From positions 1,612,001 through 1,676,000 of the forward strand of contig NW_026944390.1 of NCBI RefSeq assembly GCF_033439725.1: a stretch of 64,000 nucleotides of DNA. Direction: 5' to 3'. Both the position numbers and the translations under genes were made by a program. The notes below the pieces were generated by a model. The model ran no database searches. It saw nothing but the letters and a program-made list of their open reading frames with translations, and had not been told where the DNA came from. Within the stretch, counting starts at the first letter, position 1. Each line of letters begins with the position of its first letter. Of this stretch, positions 22,938 through 36,200 are shown one piece after another. The DNA is from Neurospora tetraspora. Lineage: Eukaryota; Ascomycota; Sordariomycetes; Sordariales; Sordariaceae.

Positions 22938-24501
22938 CAGTCTCGTTTCACTCAAAATGTTGTTATGCGGTAGAGAAAACAGGGCGTTCAAGCCATTCAA
23001 GGCTGTGCAGACGGTGAGGGTTGCCCGGCCTGGCTCTTGATTTGCCTGTTGCTTGTCTGTCTGAGGCTTTGAGGCTTCAACGTGACGACTGCCTGATCCT
23101 TCAACTGTCTCCTGAAACAAAATCAAGGCTGCAATTTCAATAAATCTCTTCGGTCAACCAAAACAAAACAGCACTTCCCCTGACCATCAGAGAAACAAAA
23201 CATGCCGAAGCACACAAAACTCCGTTTCGGTCTCCCGTTCTGTGTTGAATGTCGGGGCGGCTGGCTGGGGGCCAAGCACGTCATCCTCAAAGCCCCACAA
23301 CAGCGAACCAAAATGGACCGGGGTCCAGCAGTGAGACCGATAGCCGGGTACCTCATGGGGCAGCGAGACGTGGCGAGCGGGCGGGGTACCTTGCCATCGT
23401 GGATCCCCGGGTTTGGGCTGAAGGTGGAGCCACACGCAACGCCGATGGTCGGACAAGACGGCAGACACAACGCCGTGTCGCAAAGGATGGCGAATTTGGC
23501 TGGAGAGATATTATCCGGTAGTTATTTGGGATACCATGGCGAGAAATGAGTGATGTTTTGAAGTCGTGGTTGATATAACCTCTGATGCTCTGAATGTTCT
23601 CATCTAATGTGGATATCACGACGTAGCTGTATAAGTGGTCGATAATGTTCAGATGATTCAACTCGAGGAACTGCTGGCACAATTCGTTTGGATGCCGGAT
23701 GAAAGAAACAAAAAGACAATTGGATGGACGGCTACAGTTGCTGCAAGGAACCACAATTGTAGTGTAGCTCTGTCCGCGGCACCAATGTACCGAACGCTGG
23801 ACGGCAAGAGCAACAGAGGGTGACAAGACCCCACCACCCCGAATGCCGTCCCCAGTTCATCCACCTGGACATCCAGTCCCGTCCACGCGAGTTGGCGACC
23901 AGTCATCGACACATCCTCCATCCACAATCCACACACTCGTCCACACCGGGCACAAATCTTGGGGTACCAGGGGGACAATCTGGAACTTTAACTCGTCCAA
24001 CCGGAGAGTCACTGGCACGACATCGCCCCGAATCCACCGTTGCCCGTCTCGATCGGTTTCGTCTTATAACTGACCCTGATTTCGCCATTTTCTTTCTCTT
24101 CTTCTCTCTTGCATGTTTATACTCGACCATCAATAATACACTATTGTTTGAAATACCCGACTCAACTCGGATTTGTATGACCCGTCCTCCCAAAAGACTT
24201 AACGTCCAGCTACCAACCTCAATTGCCCCTCCATCCAGGCGCCCAGGTCCACGTACCACCACCAGCATCTCCAGATCCACAACAAACCTCCGTTCTTCGC
24301 TCCCGCCGCATATCGCCTAGACCTGCCCATTCAAAGACCGACCGCTTTGACTCGTCACACCATCGGCCTCTATCCGTTCCATCCATACTACCGGTACGCC
24401 AGCAGAAACAGCAGAAAACACCAGCACCGAGAAGCTATCCAGAAGCGGTAACAGCTTCTACAACCTTTTCACCACCAAACCACATCTTCACAACGACAAC
24501 A
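22938..24501. promoter_or_regulatory. Upstream region of met-2
   Basis: About 1.5 kb of unique sequence lies between the transposon and the met-2 start. A 47-codon upstream ORF (24177-24320) could lie in the leader. A 115-codon frame at 23202-23549 shows no domain and is not supported. No clear match to the CYS3 consensus was found by eye. Confidence 0.35.
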
Positions 24502-25945
24502 ATGTCGACTCCCAACAGTGACAGCCCGGCCGCGCAAGCCGCGAAGAAGGTCTTCTCTCGTCTAGATCTTGACGGCCACCACCTCCCGCCATCACCCGCA
24601 CCCTCGAGCCCTCACAATGGCCGAAGATATGCGCTGGCCACCGAGCTCGTCTACACCGAGACCAAGGACCAGTATGGTGCCTCGAGCATTCCCATCTACC
24701 AGTCCGCCACCTTCAAGCAGTCGTCCTCCAACGGCGGCAGCGAGTACGACTACACCCGCTCCGGCAACCCGACCCGCACCCATCTCGAGCGCCACTTGGC
24801 CAAGATCATGAACGCGAACCGCTGCTTGACCGTCAGCTCCGGCATGGGCGCTCTCGACGTCATCACCCGCCTGCTGAAGCCCGGCGACGAGGTCATCACC
24901 GGCGACGACCTGTACGGCGGCACCAACCGCCTCCTGACCTACCTCAAGAACAACCAGGGTGTGATCGTCCACCACGTCGACACCACCAACGTCGACTCTG
25001 TGCGCAACATCATCACCCCCAAGACCGCCATGGTCCTGCTCGAGACCCCCACGAACCCTCTCATCAAGATCTGCGATATCCCCACAATCGCGCGCATCAC
25101 GCACGAGGCCAACGAGAAGGCCGTGGTCGTCGTCGACAACACCATGCTCTCGCCCATGCTGTTCAACCCGCTCGACGTGGGCGCCGACATCGTCTACGAG
25201 TCCGGCACCAAGTACCTGTCGGGCCACCACGACATCATGGCGGGTGTCATCGCCGTCAACGACACGGAGCTGGGTGACAAGTTGTACTTCACCATCAACG
25301 CCACCGGCTGCGGTCTATCGCCCAACGACTCATTCCTGCTTATGCGCGGCGTCAAGACCCTTGCCATCCGTATGGAGAAGCAGCAGGCCAACGCTCAGCG
25401 CATCGCCGAATTCCTCGAGTCACACGGCTTCAAGGTGCGCTATCCCGGTCTCAAGTCGCACCCGCAGTACGATCTGCACTGGTCGATGGCCCGCGGCGCT
25501 GGCGCCGTGCTCTCGTTCGAGACGGGCGACGTGGCGCTGAGCGAGCGCATCGTCGAGGCTGCCAGGCTTTGGGGTATTTCTGTCAGCTTCGGCTGTGTCA
25601 ACTCGCTCATCAGCATGCCCTGCCGCATGAGCCATGCCTCCATTGATGCCAAGACGCGCGCCGAAAGGCAGATGCCCGAGGATATCATTCGGTTGTGCGT
25701 GGGCATTGAGGATGCCGACGATTTGATTGATGATTTGTCGCGTGCTGTAAGTTATTTACCTGTCCTTCGAGTCGTTTCATTTGGGACTTGACACTAACTG
25801 CTTTCTTCTCTAGCTCGTCCAAGCCGGTGCCGTTACTCTCACGATAGATGGCTTCCACGCTAACACCGCGGAAGGCGCTGCTGCTGCTGCTGCTGCTGGG
25901 TCAGAGGCGACCGAGACCACCACCACTGCTGCTCCTTCTGCTTAA
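24502..25945 (+). CDS. met-2: Cystathionine beta-lyase
   Basis: Exon 1 (24502-25746) and exon 2 (25814-25945) give 458 residues; the intron has GTAAGT, ACTAAC and CTCTAG. This PLP enzyme cleaves cystathionine to homocysteine, pyruvate and ammonia in methionine synthesis. The Cys/Met-metabolism fold is evident from YDYTRSGNPTR, SSGMGALDV, the ETPTNP motif, VVDNTM, and SGTKYLSGHHD with the PLP-binding Lys. The Neurospora gene for this enzyme is met-2. The C-terminal tail is an Ala run coded by repeated GCT, followed by Thr/Ala. The frame is open upstream of 24502, but that is the first ATG. Codon use is strongly C-ending, as in highly expressed Neurospora genes. Confidence 0.95.
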
Positions 25946-28900
25946 AGAGAGAGAGAAAAGAAACAGAAAGAGAATGTTTTATACCACTTTTGTTGTTGTT
26001 ACTTCTTTCGCGTGTCATGAGTGTTTCTTAGACAGCAAATATGAGACGAAGAAAGGAAGGAAAGATCTATGAGTTACCACTGTATTTGTATGGGGAACGG
26101 GATGCCAAGTGTGTTACATTTTTATACCAGATGAAAGGGGATACGGGACGGTTTTCACATGGGTGGAATTGACGGGATGGATGGTTGGATCGGATTGATG
26201 GGTGTCACAGAATCGGAGTCGGGTTGAGATGACATGCAACGATGAGATGACAGAAAGATAGGACGGGGACAGCCGTCATCGGAAGATGATATGGAAGAGA
26301 AGAAGAAGTAAAGATCAAGAAAATCATCACCTTGAGCCCAAAATCACCGGTGATAAACGTGTTTATGCTCCCTGGTTTTTTGTTTTCCGCCATCCCAGGG
26401 AGATGGAGGCCATAGACAGACCTTGCTCAGGCTTGGTTGTTAAACATGAACAAAAGAAAAGGACAGAAACGTCCCAACTTTACCAACAGTCCAGAAGCTT
26501 GAAACAGACATTCGCACTGCGACACATTCGTGAATTCATTGCTCGGACAATGTGAACCGAGAGAAATGTTATTATGGAAGAGAGAGAGCGAGAAAGAAAT
26601 TGGAAAGGAAAGATCATCCAACGAATTCAAAAGTCGCCCAACATCCAAGAACCCGACACTCTACCAACACTTTTCTATAATTCCGCACGCACTTCACAAC
26701 AGTTCGACGGCAGCAAACTTAAAACCACACCGAATCCGTTACAAGAATCGCAAGGAAGAAGTAGTACAAACCACCCACCCATGTTGTAAGTTTTTCAAAG
26801 TGCATGAGGCTGAGGTGACGGTCAAAAAGTAAACAGGCGAAAAGGGGTGGCTGGTTGCTGGTGAGCCGAACCGGAACCGAACGGAAAGCCAGAGGGTTGG
26901 GATGGGAGAACTGATGGATGGGGTCGGATGGATTTTAAACCGAGATTGAGGGAGGACGAAATATGGGAGATCAGGTCCTTGTATGGAAGATCAGGTCCTT
27001 GTATGAACGAGCAGGCCCTTGTGCGAGGGAGTGGCTCTTAGACTCTCGTAGATGTAGACGCAGTAACGCGACTTCAAGTATGCATGGATGGGATTTATTC
27101 AGAATGACCAAAGGGGCAAAGGGACTTGGTAGTAGTCCAGAGACCAGCTCGGCTGGCTGGGCATAACCGGGGTGGTGAGATATGGACACTCCCTCGATAA
27201 GGAGTGGAGTAGAATCCTTTGGCTCTGTTTAAACCTAGAGGATGTAGGGAAAAGATCGAGGATTAAACTCATCCACACATCGACAACGACCGACTTTGTG
27301 TTGAACTTTGGTTGGGAGACAAGGAGTCAAGGTAAGGCTGTAAGGAGTTAATACGTAATGGACACGATGAACATGAGAAGGCGTAAGCAGGAGTGAGGAA
27401 AGGGGATAAATAAATAGATGAGGGAAAAATGTTTCATTACAACAACGCTACCCCAGAAAGAACCAACGAAAGAAACAAAACATCATAACCGCCCGGGGGT
27501 ATCAGTCAGACAAGGAAACTTCAGTCCAGTGCTCATACACTCCGAAGTCCGAAATCCTCTCTCGGCCCGGTCAGCCCATCTCAGCTTCGCCTCCCTTCCC
27601 GAGAAAAGCCTTCGGGATGTCACACATAACTCGCACCGTTGTTGTACACATACGAAGTTTGTTGCCACCGCCATGCTTCTCGTGCCTGCCATCCCATGCC
27701 TGCCATGCCTGCCACGCCTGCCCCGTCATGGCACAGGCAAGCCAGCCATGGCAGCTCAGGGTTATGGCGGCAAGAGAGTAAATAGGAAAAAAAAAAGAGG
27801 AAAATCCACCAGATAGAGAAAGAGTTTCGTGCCCTCGTACGCCCTTCGTTCCACAAGCAACGCGATTGAACGCCCCTTGACCGCCTTGACAGCCTTTGTC
27901 CCCTCCTCCACTCCTCGCTTTATCCGTAACGTCCTCCACTAAAATTTGCCGGATTCCTCCCCGCAATCTGCTGCAGTGAATGTCCGAGACCGTTGCTTGG
28001 TGATACCTGATGTGCGTGCTGCTGCTTCCTGTGTTTGCGTCAAATCGCCGGTCCAGGCAGCAAGGAGAATGCCAGGGGGCGATAGAAATCCAGCAGGAGC
28101 CCCGATCTTGACACGAGGGCGAAGACTCGAGAATCCACCCTTTATCGTTTACCCTTTCCCTTACCCCTACCCTCTTGTTAGCCGCCCGTAACACTCGAGT
28201 CGTTTGTCCAGCCCTATCTGTCAATCAGAGCACCAGCGAGTTTCCGAATTCTCCTCTCCTTCCCTGTCTTCTCTTCTGCTCTCCCTTCCTGTTCCTGTTC
28301 CCGTTCTCTGAAGGTCAAAACCACTCTGGATGCGTGGTACTTTGTGTATCCATCCCCTGGTGAGCTGAAAAACAAGCGAGGGAATCAGTAAACAGAAACA
28401 AACAACAATACTGCAAGAAAGCCGTGATAAAGGTCAGTAAGATCAGGGCAGTCAATGGGAGCCAAAAGTTCGAGGGGCTGCGCGACAGGTAAGTGTCAGT
28501 TGCAGTGAGGTAACTTACCTGACAAATCCCCCTACCCAATCAACCTTCCGCCCGTCATCCCATCTGGCCTCTATGTGCTACCACCACCACCACCACCACC
28601 GCTACCCTTGGCCTGCCCAATAAGCGTCTCGGTGATAGGTAAATTGCTCCGATTTCGCTCCTCCTGCCAGCGAACCAGCATGGGGTTAACAGTGGTGCTT
28701 GTGTCAGGGGTGGTGCTGTGATTGTGCTGTCTGTTGTTATGACTGACGGGTGACGACTTAGTCCGGTCCTGCTGCTGTTGGGAGAAGGAGCTATATAGAA
28801 AAATGGTGGTGAGGCCTTGAACAACACACTCATACTTGTCCCTTTCCATTTCCATCTCTCTCCCTACTACAGAAAGCATCCACACAGACATCACCCCAAC

Positions 28901-31712
28901 CCTCCTCCCGTTTCACCTTGCAAAAGCAGAGGATGTGGTGGCACCAACCCTTGACGGTCAGCATCAGTAGCTGGTTGACACGTTTCTCTCACGCTGTGAG
29001 GCATGGTGCTCTTGGTAGAAGCCTGAATTCCTGTGGGAGAGTGGGCGAATGGTTGTGTGGCTTGAGTGGCGGTGGTCGAGACCAGGTGGCTGATCAGCGT
29101 GGTAGTTGCTATGAAGATCCCAGTGCTGCAGATGGCAGGAGGATGGCTCGGGTTTCTCGGACGTTGTCTATCCGTTGTGATATACGCTGGTTGGTGAACT
29201 TAATAACGAGATCATGAGCGGTGGGTTTGTAATCGGGTTCTTGAATAAAGGGAGGAATGTGATGATGAAGCTGTTCCTGTTGAGAGCCAGCTTCTGACTT
29301 TCCACTCTGATGGTGGGCTTTTCCGGCTTTTATAGCAGAAACAACACAGACCTCGCAGGAACCAAGACTCTTCAGCATGTTGAAATCGTGAAGTCTCATC
29401 ATTGCTATGATGATCCCCTGAATGGCCAGTAGCGGCTATCAGTGAGCATCAATCAACAGGCTTGGGGCTGGTGGGTGATGAGCAATGCAGACATAACGCC
29501 CAATTCGGATCCAAACTTTACCGGTAATCTAGCATGCATGTATTCTTCGTACCTATGGTCACGCGGTCAGTCATCATAGACAGGAAGACGAAGGAGATGT
29601 GGGAGATTATGATCAGGACCAAGGCCTATCGAAGAAAGTCCCCACCACACTCGGTCAAGGTACATCTCGGCTCGATACACCTCGATGTCAAGGAAGCTTG
29701 TCCATGAGCCCCAGACCTGGCCGAATATGCAGATTGACCATTGGCCGGGGTTATGCTGGAACCTTGGCGATAAGGAGCACTCTTCGTAGCAGAGTACTAC
29801 CTCCTTCGAGTCCCTCTGCCAGGCTGTAGACGGTTGACCTCGCAAGTAGTTGTCGTCCCTCTATCTACTGTGTTTTGGTGTGGGTACGCGACAGTAAGTG
29901 GTTAGCCGTCACATATAGCTTCAAGACGAGAAGACCAGAGAATGAAGCGTTGAAGAAGACCACCTACCTGCGGGTTTTGCAGTGTGAAGTATCAGGGACA
30001 GATTCTCATCACTCTATTCTCTTCTTTACATCACCCCACGCTTCCCCTGCAGGCTCATCGTTAGATACCACATGTGTGACCCAGGAAGCTGGAAATTTGT
30101 GGGTGAATCCTACATCGCCGTCTTGGTGCTGCTTTGAGCAACGCTGTGCTCTACAGGCAACATGGAAGGTACCGGTTCCCTCTGCAAATCGAGGCCTTAA
30201 AGAAACGGGTCTGTTGTATCCTTGTAGGTCGATGCTTCCCCAGGCAGGGTATCCTTCTTTCACCTAGAGAACTTCGTGTCATGCCCGGGCGCTCCGTGCC
30301 TCTAGTATCTCCGGTGTCCGTGTTTCCGGCACCCTCGCAAAGCCTGTATCTTTCGCTATCCCTCTGTCCTTCTTCGCCTCTACTTGCATCAAACCCGTGT
30401 GACACCACTTCGTTGCATCAGGGTTATGGGTTTGCTTTGAACTTGTCAACGCCATGCAAGACTGGAGCGCAGAATGAAGGACATTTGCGTTGAGGGTAAC
30501 GGCATGGATACCGGGGCAAGATAGTGGACGTCAATTCGTCACTTCGGTAGATGTTCGTTGTCGGATGTAGAAAGCTCATTTCAACGTTGTGCTATGCCCT
30601 TCCTTAGATGCCCTCATTGGAGTCCAAATCTAGCCCGCTCGATCCAGTCTCAGGAGCATTGCGTGATGGAATTGATTATGCCAGCAAGATGAAATGAAGT
30701 CGGTCAAGTATTGCCGTACAAACAGCGTGTACGATCCTGACCGGTCTGCAGGCTTTGTTCGAGTTTTCTTGTATTCTGTTTGGTTGTTGGCGTGAGATGG
30801 GCTGGTTGAACTCAATCTGTTTGTGTGTTTGTTGTCGTACAGGAGAGCTACAAATCGAAGTTCGAATGCATACACATACCAAAAGCTGATCGCTCTTACG
30901 GTGCTGACCTGCAGACAGACAAGAGGGTTGGATAGCTCCCTTGTTCCCTCTTGACCATCGAACCCGAGACGATAAAATCGAACACCGTAGGCGAGGCCTC
31001 TTGATGGCAAAGGAGCGAAGACTTGTCTGAAGCGATGGGGGCTTGATCTCAGTAGGAAAGATCTATAACTGACGTGGTAGCTGTTAGCATCGCCATCAGC
31101 AGCATCGCCATGATGGGATGAGAGCTTCTGTATGTTTGCTTACTTACAAAATGTGGCGTCTGTGAGTACCATGGTACAGTAACCGATGTGCACAGTTAAT
31201 TCCCACGCATTAGTACTTTCTTCCCGGACCTAGCCTCCAATCTACGATGTAGCTGCGGTAAACGGTATCGTCCGGTGCTAGCCAACAGACACCCGGGATC
31301 CTGGATAGACGACTGAAGATACTGGGTTGATCCGACGACAAAGTCAATTCTCGAATGCATGAGGGATGAGGCTCCTGATTGGATTCATGGCAACTGAATT
31401 TGTTCTCCCGAAGGATTTTGTCTTGCGTGGAGGGATGGTGAATAGAAAATCATTGCGTTGAGTGCTGGATTCAATGAAAAAATACGTACCCATGGATGAA
31501 ATGTTATCATGTCCATCTGCACCAAAAGTCGCGGTTTGGCTAGACTAACGGGGGCGGTGGTGAAGTGCCTTCCTCGTATGGCCAATACGGTCGGAAAGGT
31601 ACATATTGCTTCGACGCTGGCCAGTAACAGGTCATAATTTCGTTTGCGAGCTCCGAGCAAAGTACCGTGTCGACAATGCGTCAACGCTGTGGGAATTGAT
31701 ATAACCTTGGCG
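25946..31712. other. 5.8 kb region without a convincing gene
   Basis: No ORF here shows a domain or coding bias. A 20-bp unit in three direct copies lies at 26966-27025 (core ATCAGGTCCTTGTAT, third copy diverged). A (CAC)n run lies near 28578-28602, and one copy of a dispersed repeat at 28100-28191. On the minus strand several strong splice-like signals occur. The best pair is GTAAGT near 31146 with GATGCTAAC and a CAG about 75 bases on; there are further donor-like words near 28513, 29555, 29967 and 31487. They could belong to an unrecognised spliced transcript, but I could not build a protein. Confidence 0.35.
28100..28191. repeat. Dispersed repeat, copy 1
   Basis: This 92-bp stretch, from CCCGATCTTGACACGAG to AGCCGCCCGTAA, is repeated at 55997-56080 in the same orientation with a few substitutions and an 8-bp length difference. 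Its nature is unknown. Confidence 0.85.
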
Positions 31713-31717
31713 AATAG

Positions 31718-31881
31718 TATCAGATTCTAGGGTGGCATTCTGGCCAGATGTGGGCTAGATGCCAGAGTCCCAACCACCTGATTTAACAGGTCTTGGCAAA
31801 TATGAGTTACCCCCAGAACCCCCTATACTAGAGCACTCAAGTCAAACACATAGAATCAATCAATCACCAGCAAATCTAACA
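31718..31881 (+). repeat. 5' LTR of the copia-type element
   Basis: 164 bp, direct repeat of 37484-37647. It begins TATCAGATTC (originally TGTCAG) and ends AAATCTAACA (originally CTGACA). Confidence 0.88.
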
Positions 31882-32761
31882 ATTAACAATCTAATATATA
31901 ACCTATTAATATAATAATTAGTACGTTTAAATAATAAATAATAACCAAATTATAATATCCCTTTTAAAGCCTACCGAAACGACAAAAAAACATTATTTAC
32001 TTTAAAGATAGCAATAATTAATTACGACGGAAGCTTATACTTTAGTTAAAGTATATCCTTAATACCTTCAAGAATTAGCTGTAAAGAAAGATTAAGAAAC
32101 CTTCCGTACCGAAATAGCCTTATCCTAATTACTACCCTTTAATTAAGGAAGTAAAAACCTGTATTAATAATATAGAGGCGGAATTTATACATTTTAACGG
32201 CGGTATTAATACCTAATTTATTATTTACGAAAACAGGATTAATTATAAAAAACCTATTAAATATTACAACTGAAACAAAATTATAATCGATACCTTTACT
32301 ATCGAGGACGACCTTATTAATAAATAATTCAATAAATTAGAGGTTAGCCTCTATCCTAATAATAAAAAAGATTAGAAAGAGTTCGTAGCTAGTAATAAGG
32401 CCGTACGTATTTAGATAAAATTATTAATTAATTATAAATTATAGGATAGAATTATAAGGGAAGAATACAATACTGACGAATAATATCGAAATTTAAACAA
32501 ATAATAAATTATAAAGCGGTCGACAACTAAATTAAAATAAAGAAAATATATTATAAAACTGTCGCTATCCTTACGAAAGAACCTAAGAACTAAATTAATT
32601 AACTATAGACCTAATCTATTATTATAAATAATGGCCAAAACAAAGGAATCAGAGAAATTTTCGTCGTCAATTTATTGTATTCTAATTTTATTAATGTAGT
32701 CAAAATCGTTCGCCCGGAGTAATATAATAGCGCTTAGAAATTCAATAAAAAAATAGCTACT

Positions 32762-33296
32762 TGTTGGAAGGTATCGATCAACGAATGAATATGGTACGAA
32801 GGTACGGTCGATACGGCTGTATGGAGCGTTCAAAGTGGAGCAGAATAGTATGTAGAATGTGGGGAATGGGGGTAGATTGGTCGAGATATCGATGAGTGAA
32901 AAAATCTACATTGGTTTTCCTTTTCCTCAAGGGAGGCCCTCTTCAAATAGACTTTTTGGATCAATGAGTTATCGAGTGACAAAACCGTTTGTACCTTTGG
33001 AATCATCATTTTCTGATCATTCCAATGGTGTTACGTATGTCTTCGTACGACTGACGTCGAGGCCGGAATTCAGCTTCGAAGTTCAGACTCTGGAATTTTC
33101 TTCCGGATTTTATCCAGGGTTGATCCCTGTTGTTGGCCGGAGGTTTTCTCCGGACCGGAATTTTACTCCGGTTATATATTTTATATTTATATATAAAAAT
33201 ATAAAATATATTATGTTATACTATATTGTATAAAAGACCCGTAAATCCGTTATAAGTCTATTAATATATATATATATATATATATTAAGTCTAACA
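32762..33296 (+). mobile_element. Solo LTR nested in the copia-type element
   Basis: This 535-bp LTR begins TGTTGG and ends CTAACA, flanked by the 5-bp target duplication CTACT (32757-32761 and 33297-33301). It is the same family as the minus-strand solo LTR at 21656-22185. It interrupts the gag region. The core contains a row of small imperfect palindromes around CCGGAG...CTCCGG and a (TA)n run near its 3' end. It is less RIP-mutated than its host element and keeps an 89-codon frame that is almost identical in both copies. Confidence 0.88.
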
Positions 33297-36200
33297 CTAC
33301 TAATACCTTCAAATATATAGAAGTCTATAAGGATTTTTAAATAATACATTATTAATAACGCCTGTCGTAGGGTCGCTGCTAGAAGAAGAAGAATTTATCG
33401 CAGTGCTTTTAGCGCTAGCGAATTATTTAGTATTAAATATAATAATTAGAAATATAATAGTAAAAATTATAACTATATTAGAAATAAGGACGTTCGTTAC
33501 GAAGGTAAAAATAAGAAGCCTAAGGGTTTTAATACTAGGAAAAGAAAATTCCCATCGGATAAATCTAAAATTTAACTGCGTAAAAGGGGTAATAGTATAG
33601 TATATAAAGTATACGAAAGAAGCTATTATTCTCTTAAAAATTATTAGTATATTAATCTAAATACGAAGTCTTTATATATTAAATTATACCCCTCTATTAC
33701 ACGCGTCGTTAAAGCTAACCTCGCGAAAAATCTAAAGTTTACTAAGGAAGTAATTAAATTCTTTAAGAAGGAAAAGAAAATTAAGAAGGAAGAATTAGCG
33801 TTAACGTAACTATCGAATCGGACCTACAAAGTAACTTTCCAAATCAGCGGGGTATTTAAAATTGGAAATAAGATTTACCCTCTTAAAAATTTAATAATAT
33901 TCAATTTAAATAATTCACTTTATATATTTAATAGAATTATTTATTTCCTTTATTTTTGTTATATTAATCTGGATAATCCTTTATAGGTTAATAATATTTA
34001 AATAGAAATTAAAGGGTTTAGGGAGGTTGATATCGTTATTAAGAGTAAGAACGATCCCTTAAAATTATAGTTAAAGAAGGCCGTCTTTTGCCATAACTTT
34101 ACTACTAACTTCGTCTCCTATTTCTAATTACGAAGGCAAAGTTTCTATTAAGACTATCGACTACTAAATAATTATTTAAAGAAAATTAACAGTTTATTCT
34201 TTGATTATTTAAATACTATTTATAATTAAACGGTTTTTGAAATTATCCTTCTTTTATTTATTAGAATTTCGTTTGTAACGTACCATTATTAAATTAATTT
34301 ATATATATAACGACCTTCGAAATAATTAGCGGAAGTATAATATTAGCGGTTTAACTCCTTAAGTCCCTAAATATTCAATTATGTATAGAATATTAGTAGA
34401 ATACGATTACGTAATATACCTTTAATTAAATACGATGCGTATAAGATAGTAAAAATAAAATAATAAATTAGCCGCATTTCGAGAGACCGAAGCTATAGCT
34501 TAGGAAAAGAATTCGCCGTCGACTTCCTCAATTTTAAATTAAGATTTAAAGGATTATATTACCTTCTTCTAATTACTTATCGATAGTTAAGACTAATTTA
34601 AAATTACTACTTATTGAACCGGAAAATTATTATAATAGTTAAAACCTTAGTTAGCCATATTTAAATATTAAAATACTAATAAAATATTAACGTTAAAACC
34701 GTCGAATATAATAATGAATTTATAAGTAACGAGATTAGGGATAAATTCGCCCAGTATAATACGGTTCTTAAACCTTCTATTCCTAATATTTAAATATAAA
34801 ATAGAGGGGTAGAACGTTTAGGGGGTATAATTAAAGAGAGATACTATATAATATTATTAAGTTCGAAAATATTAAAACATTTATAGTTAAAGATTATTTA
34901 CGTAATCGTTTACTTTATTAATTATTCCCTTTATTATTTATATAATTAAGAATCTCCTTTCGAACGATTTTATACCTATATTACAAACTAATATAATTAG
35001 TAAAAATTACGTAAACTAGATCTAAACAACCTTTGAATTTATAAGTATAAGGTATTTACTATAATAAATATTACCTAAAAAAAGCAATAAAAATTTTAAA
35101 AATATAATTTAAAGGCGTAGATCGGGTATTTTATTAATGATTTAATAATTTTTATTTATTGTATATAAAATCCTTATATAAATTTGATCGTTTAGATTAA
35201 GGATATAATATTTAACGAAGATATTATTTATTATTTAAACGTTAAGAAATTTAAAGATAATTTCAGAATTACTACTAAGTAATATATTAATTTATTTAAT
35301 AAAATAAACGAATTTATTAATTAACCTTCAGAGGTATTTAAATTATCCTATATTAAAAACTATACGTTACTAAACGACGTTAATAACGGTAATATTAAAC
35401 CTCTCCTATCGAATTTCCTTAATTAAAATTAGGAGGATTATTAAGGAAATTAAGCAGTCTTCTAAAATAAAAGTAATCGGCTATAGGAGGTACTAATTCA
35501 ATAGCTTATTTATAATAAGATATTTATTGAATATATTATAAGTTTATACCTGTCGCTTCTATTTACCTTGCTAACTGTACTCTATATTAATTATTTTAAT
35601 AACCGAACTATCGATTAGGATTCTTATTATTAAGAATTATAGGAAGCCGCGTTTAATATGGGTAGATTAGCTTAATTAATAATTAAAATAAACGAAAAAA
35701 TAATTATTAAAGTAGAAGTCGAAAAGTTAATTATAAAATACAATTATTTTAATAGGGTATACTAACGTAATCTCCCCCTAATACTTAAAAAGTACTATAA
35801 TTTTAATAATTATCTATTCAGTTAATAATTTAAAGAAGTAAAAGAAATTTACTTTAAAAGTTATAAGGATATAAAAACGTAGATTGAAGTTGATAAAGAT
35901 ATCCCCTACTCTAAACGTAAATAAACCTTCGATTATATATAGATTTATATTTATAAATTCAATAAAAACGGGATATTTAATAAGGTAAAAGCGAAGTTTA
36001 TTGTAAGGGGTAATTAATAAAAGAAAATAAGAGTAAATACGTACGCATTTACTCTAATTGGTCGATTATTTCGTACTATTATCATTTTCGTTATTCGCTT
36101 TAATTTCAAACTTATTTAATACGATATAATTAATACTTTCGTAAATACTTATTTCAATAAAGAGATTTATATATATATACCGCTAGGGTATCGAATACCT

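Noticed and set aside
23202-23549. 115-codon plus-strand frame upstream of met-2
   Set aside because: No domain, no splice support, composition like its surroundings.
24592-25230. 212-codon minus-strand frame over met-2
   Set aside because: Antisense shadow of met-2; Val/Gly-rich with no family resemblance.
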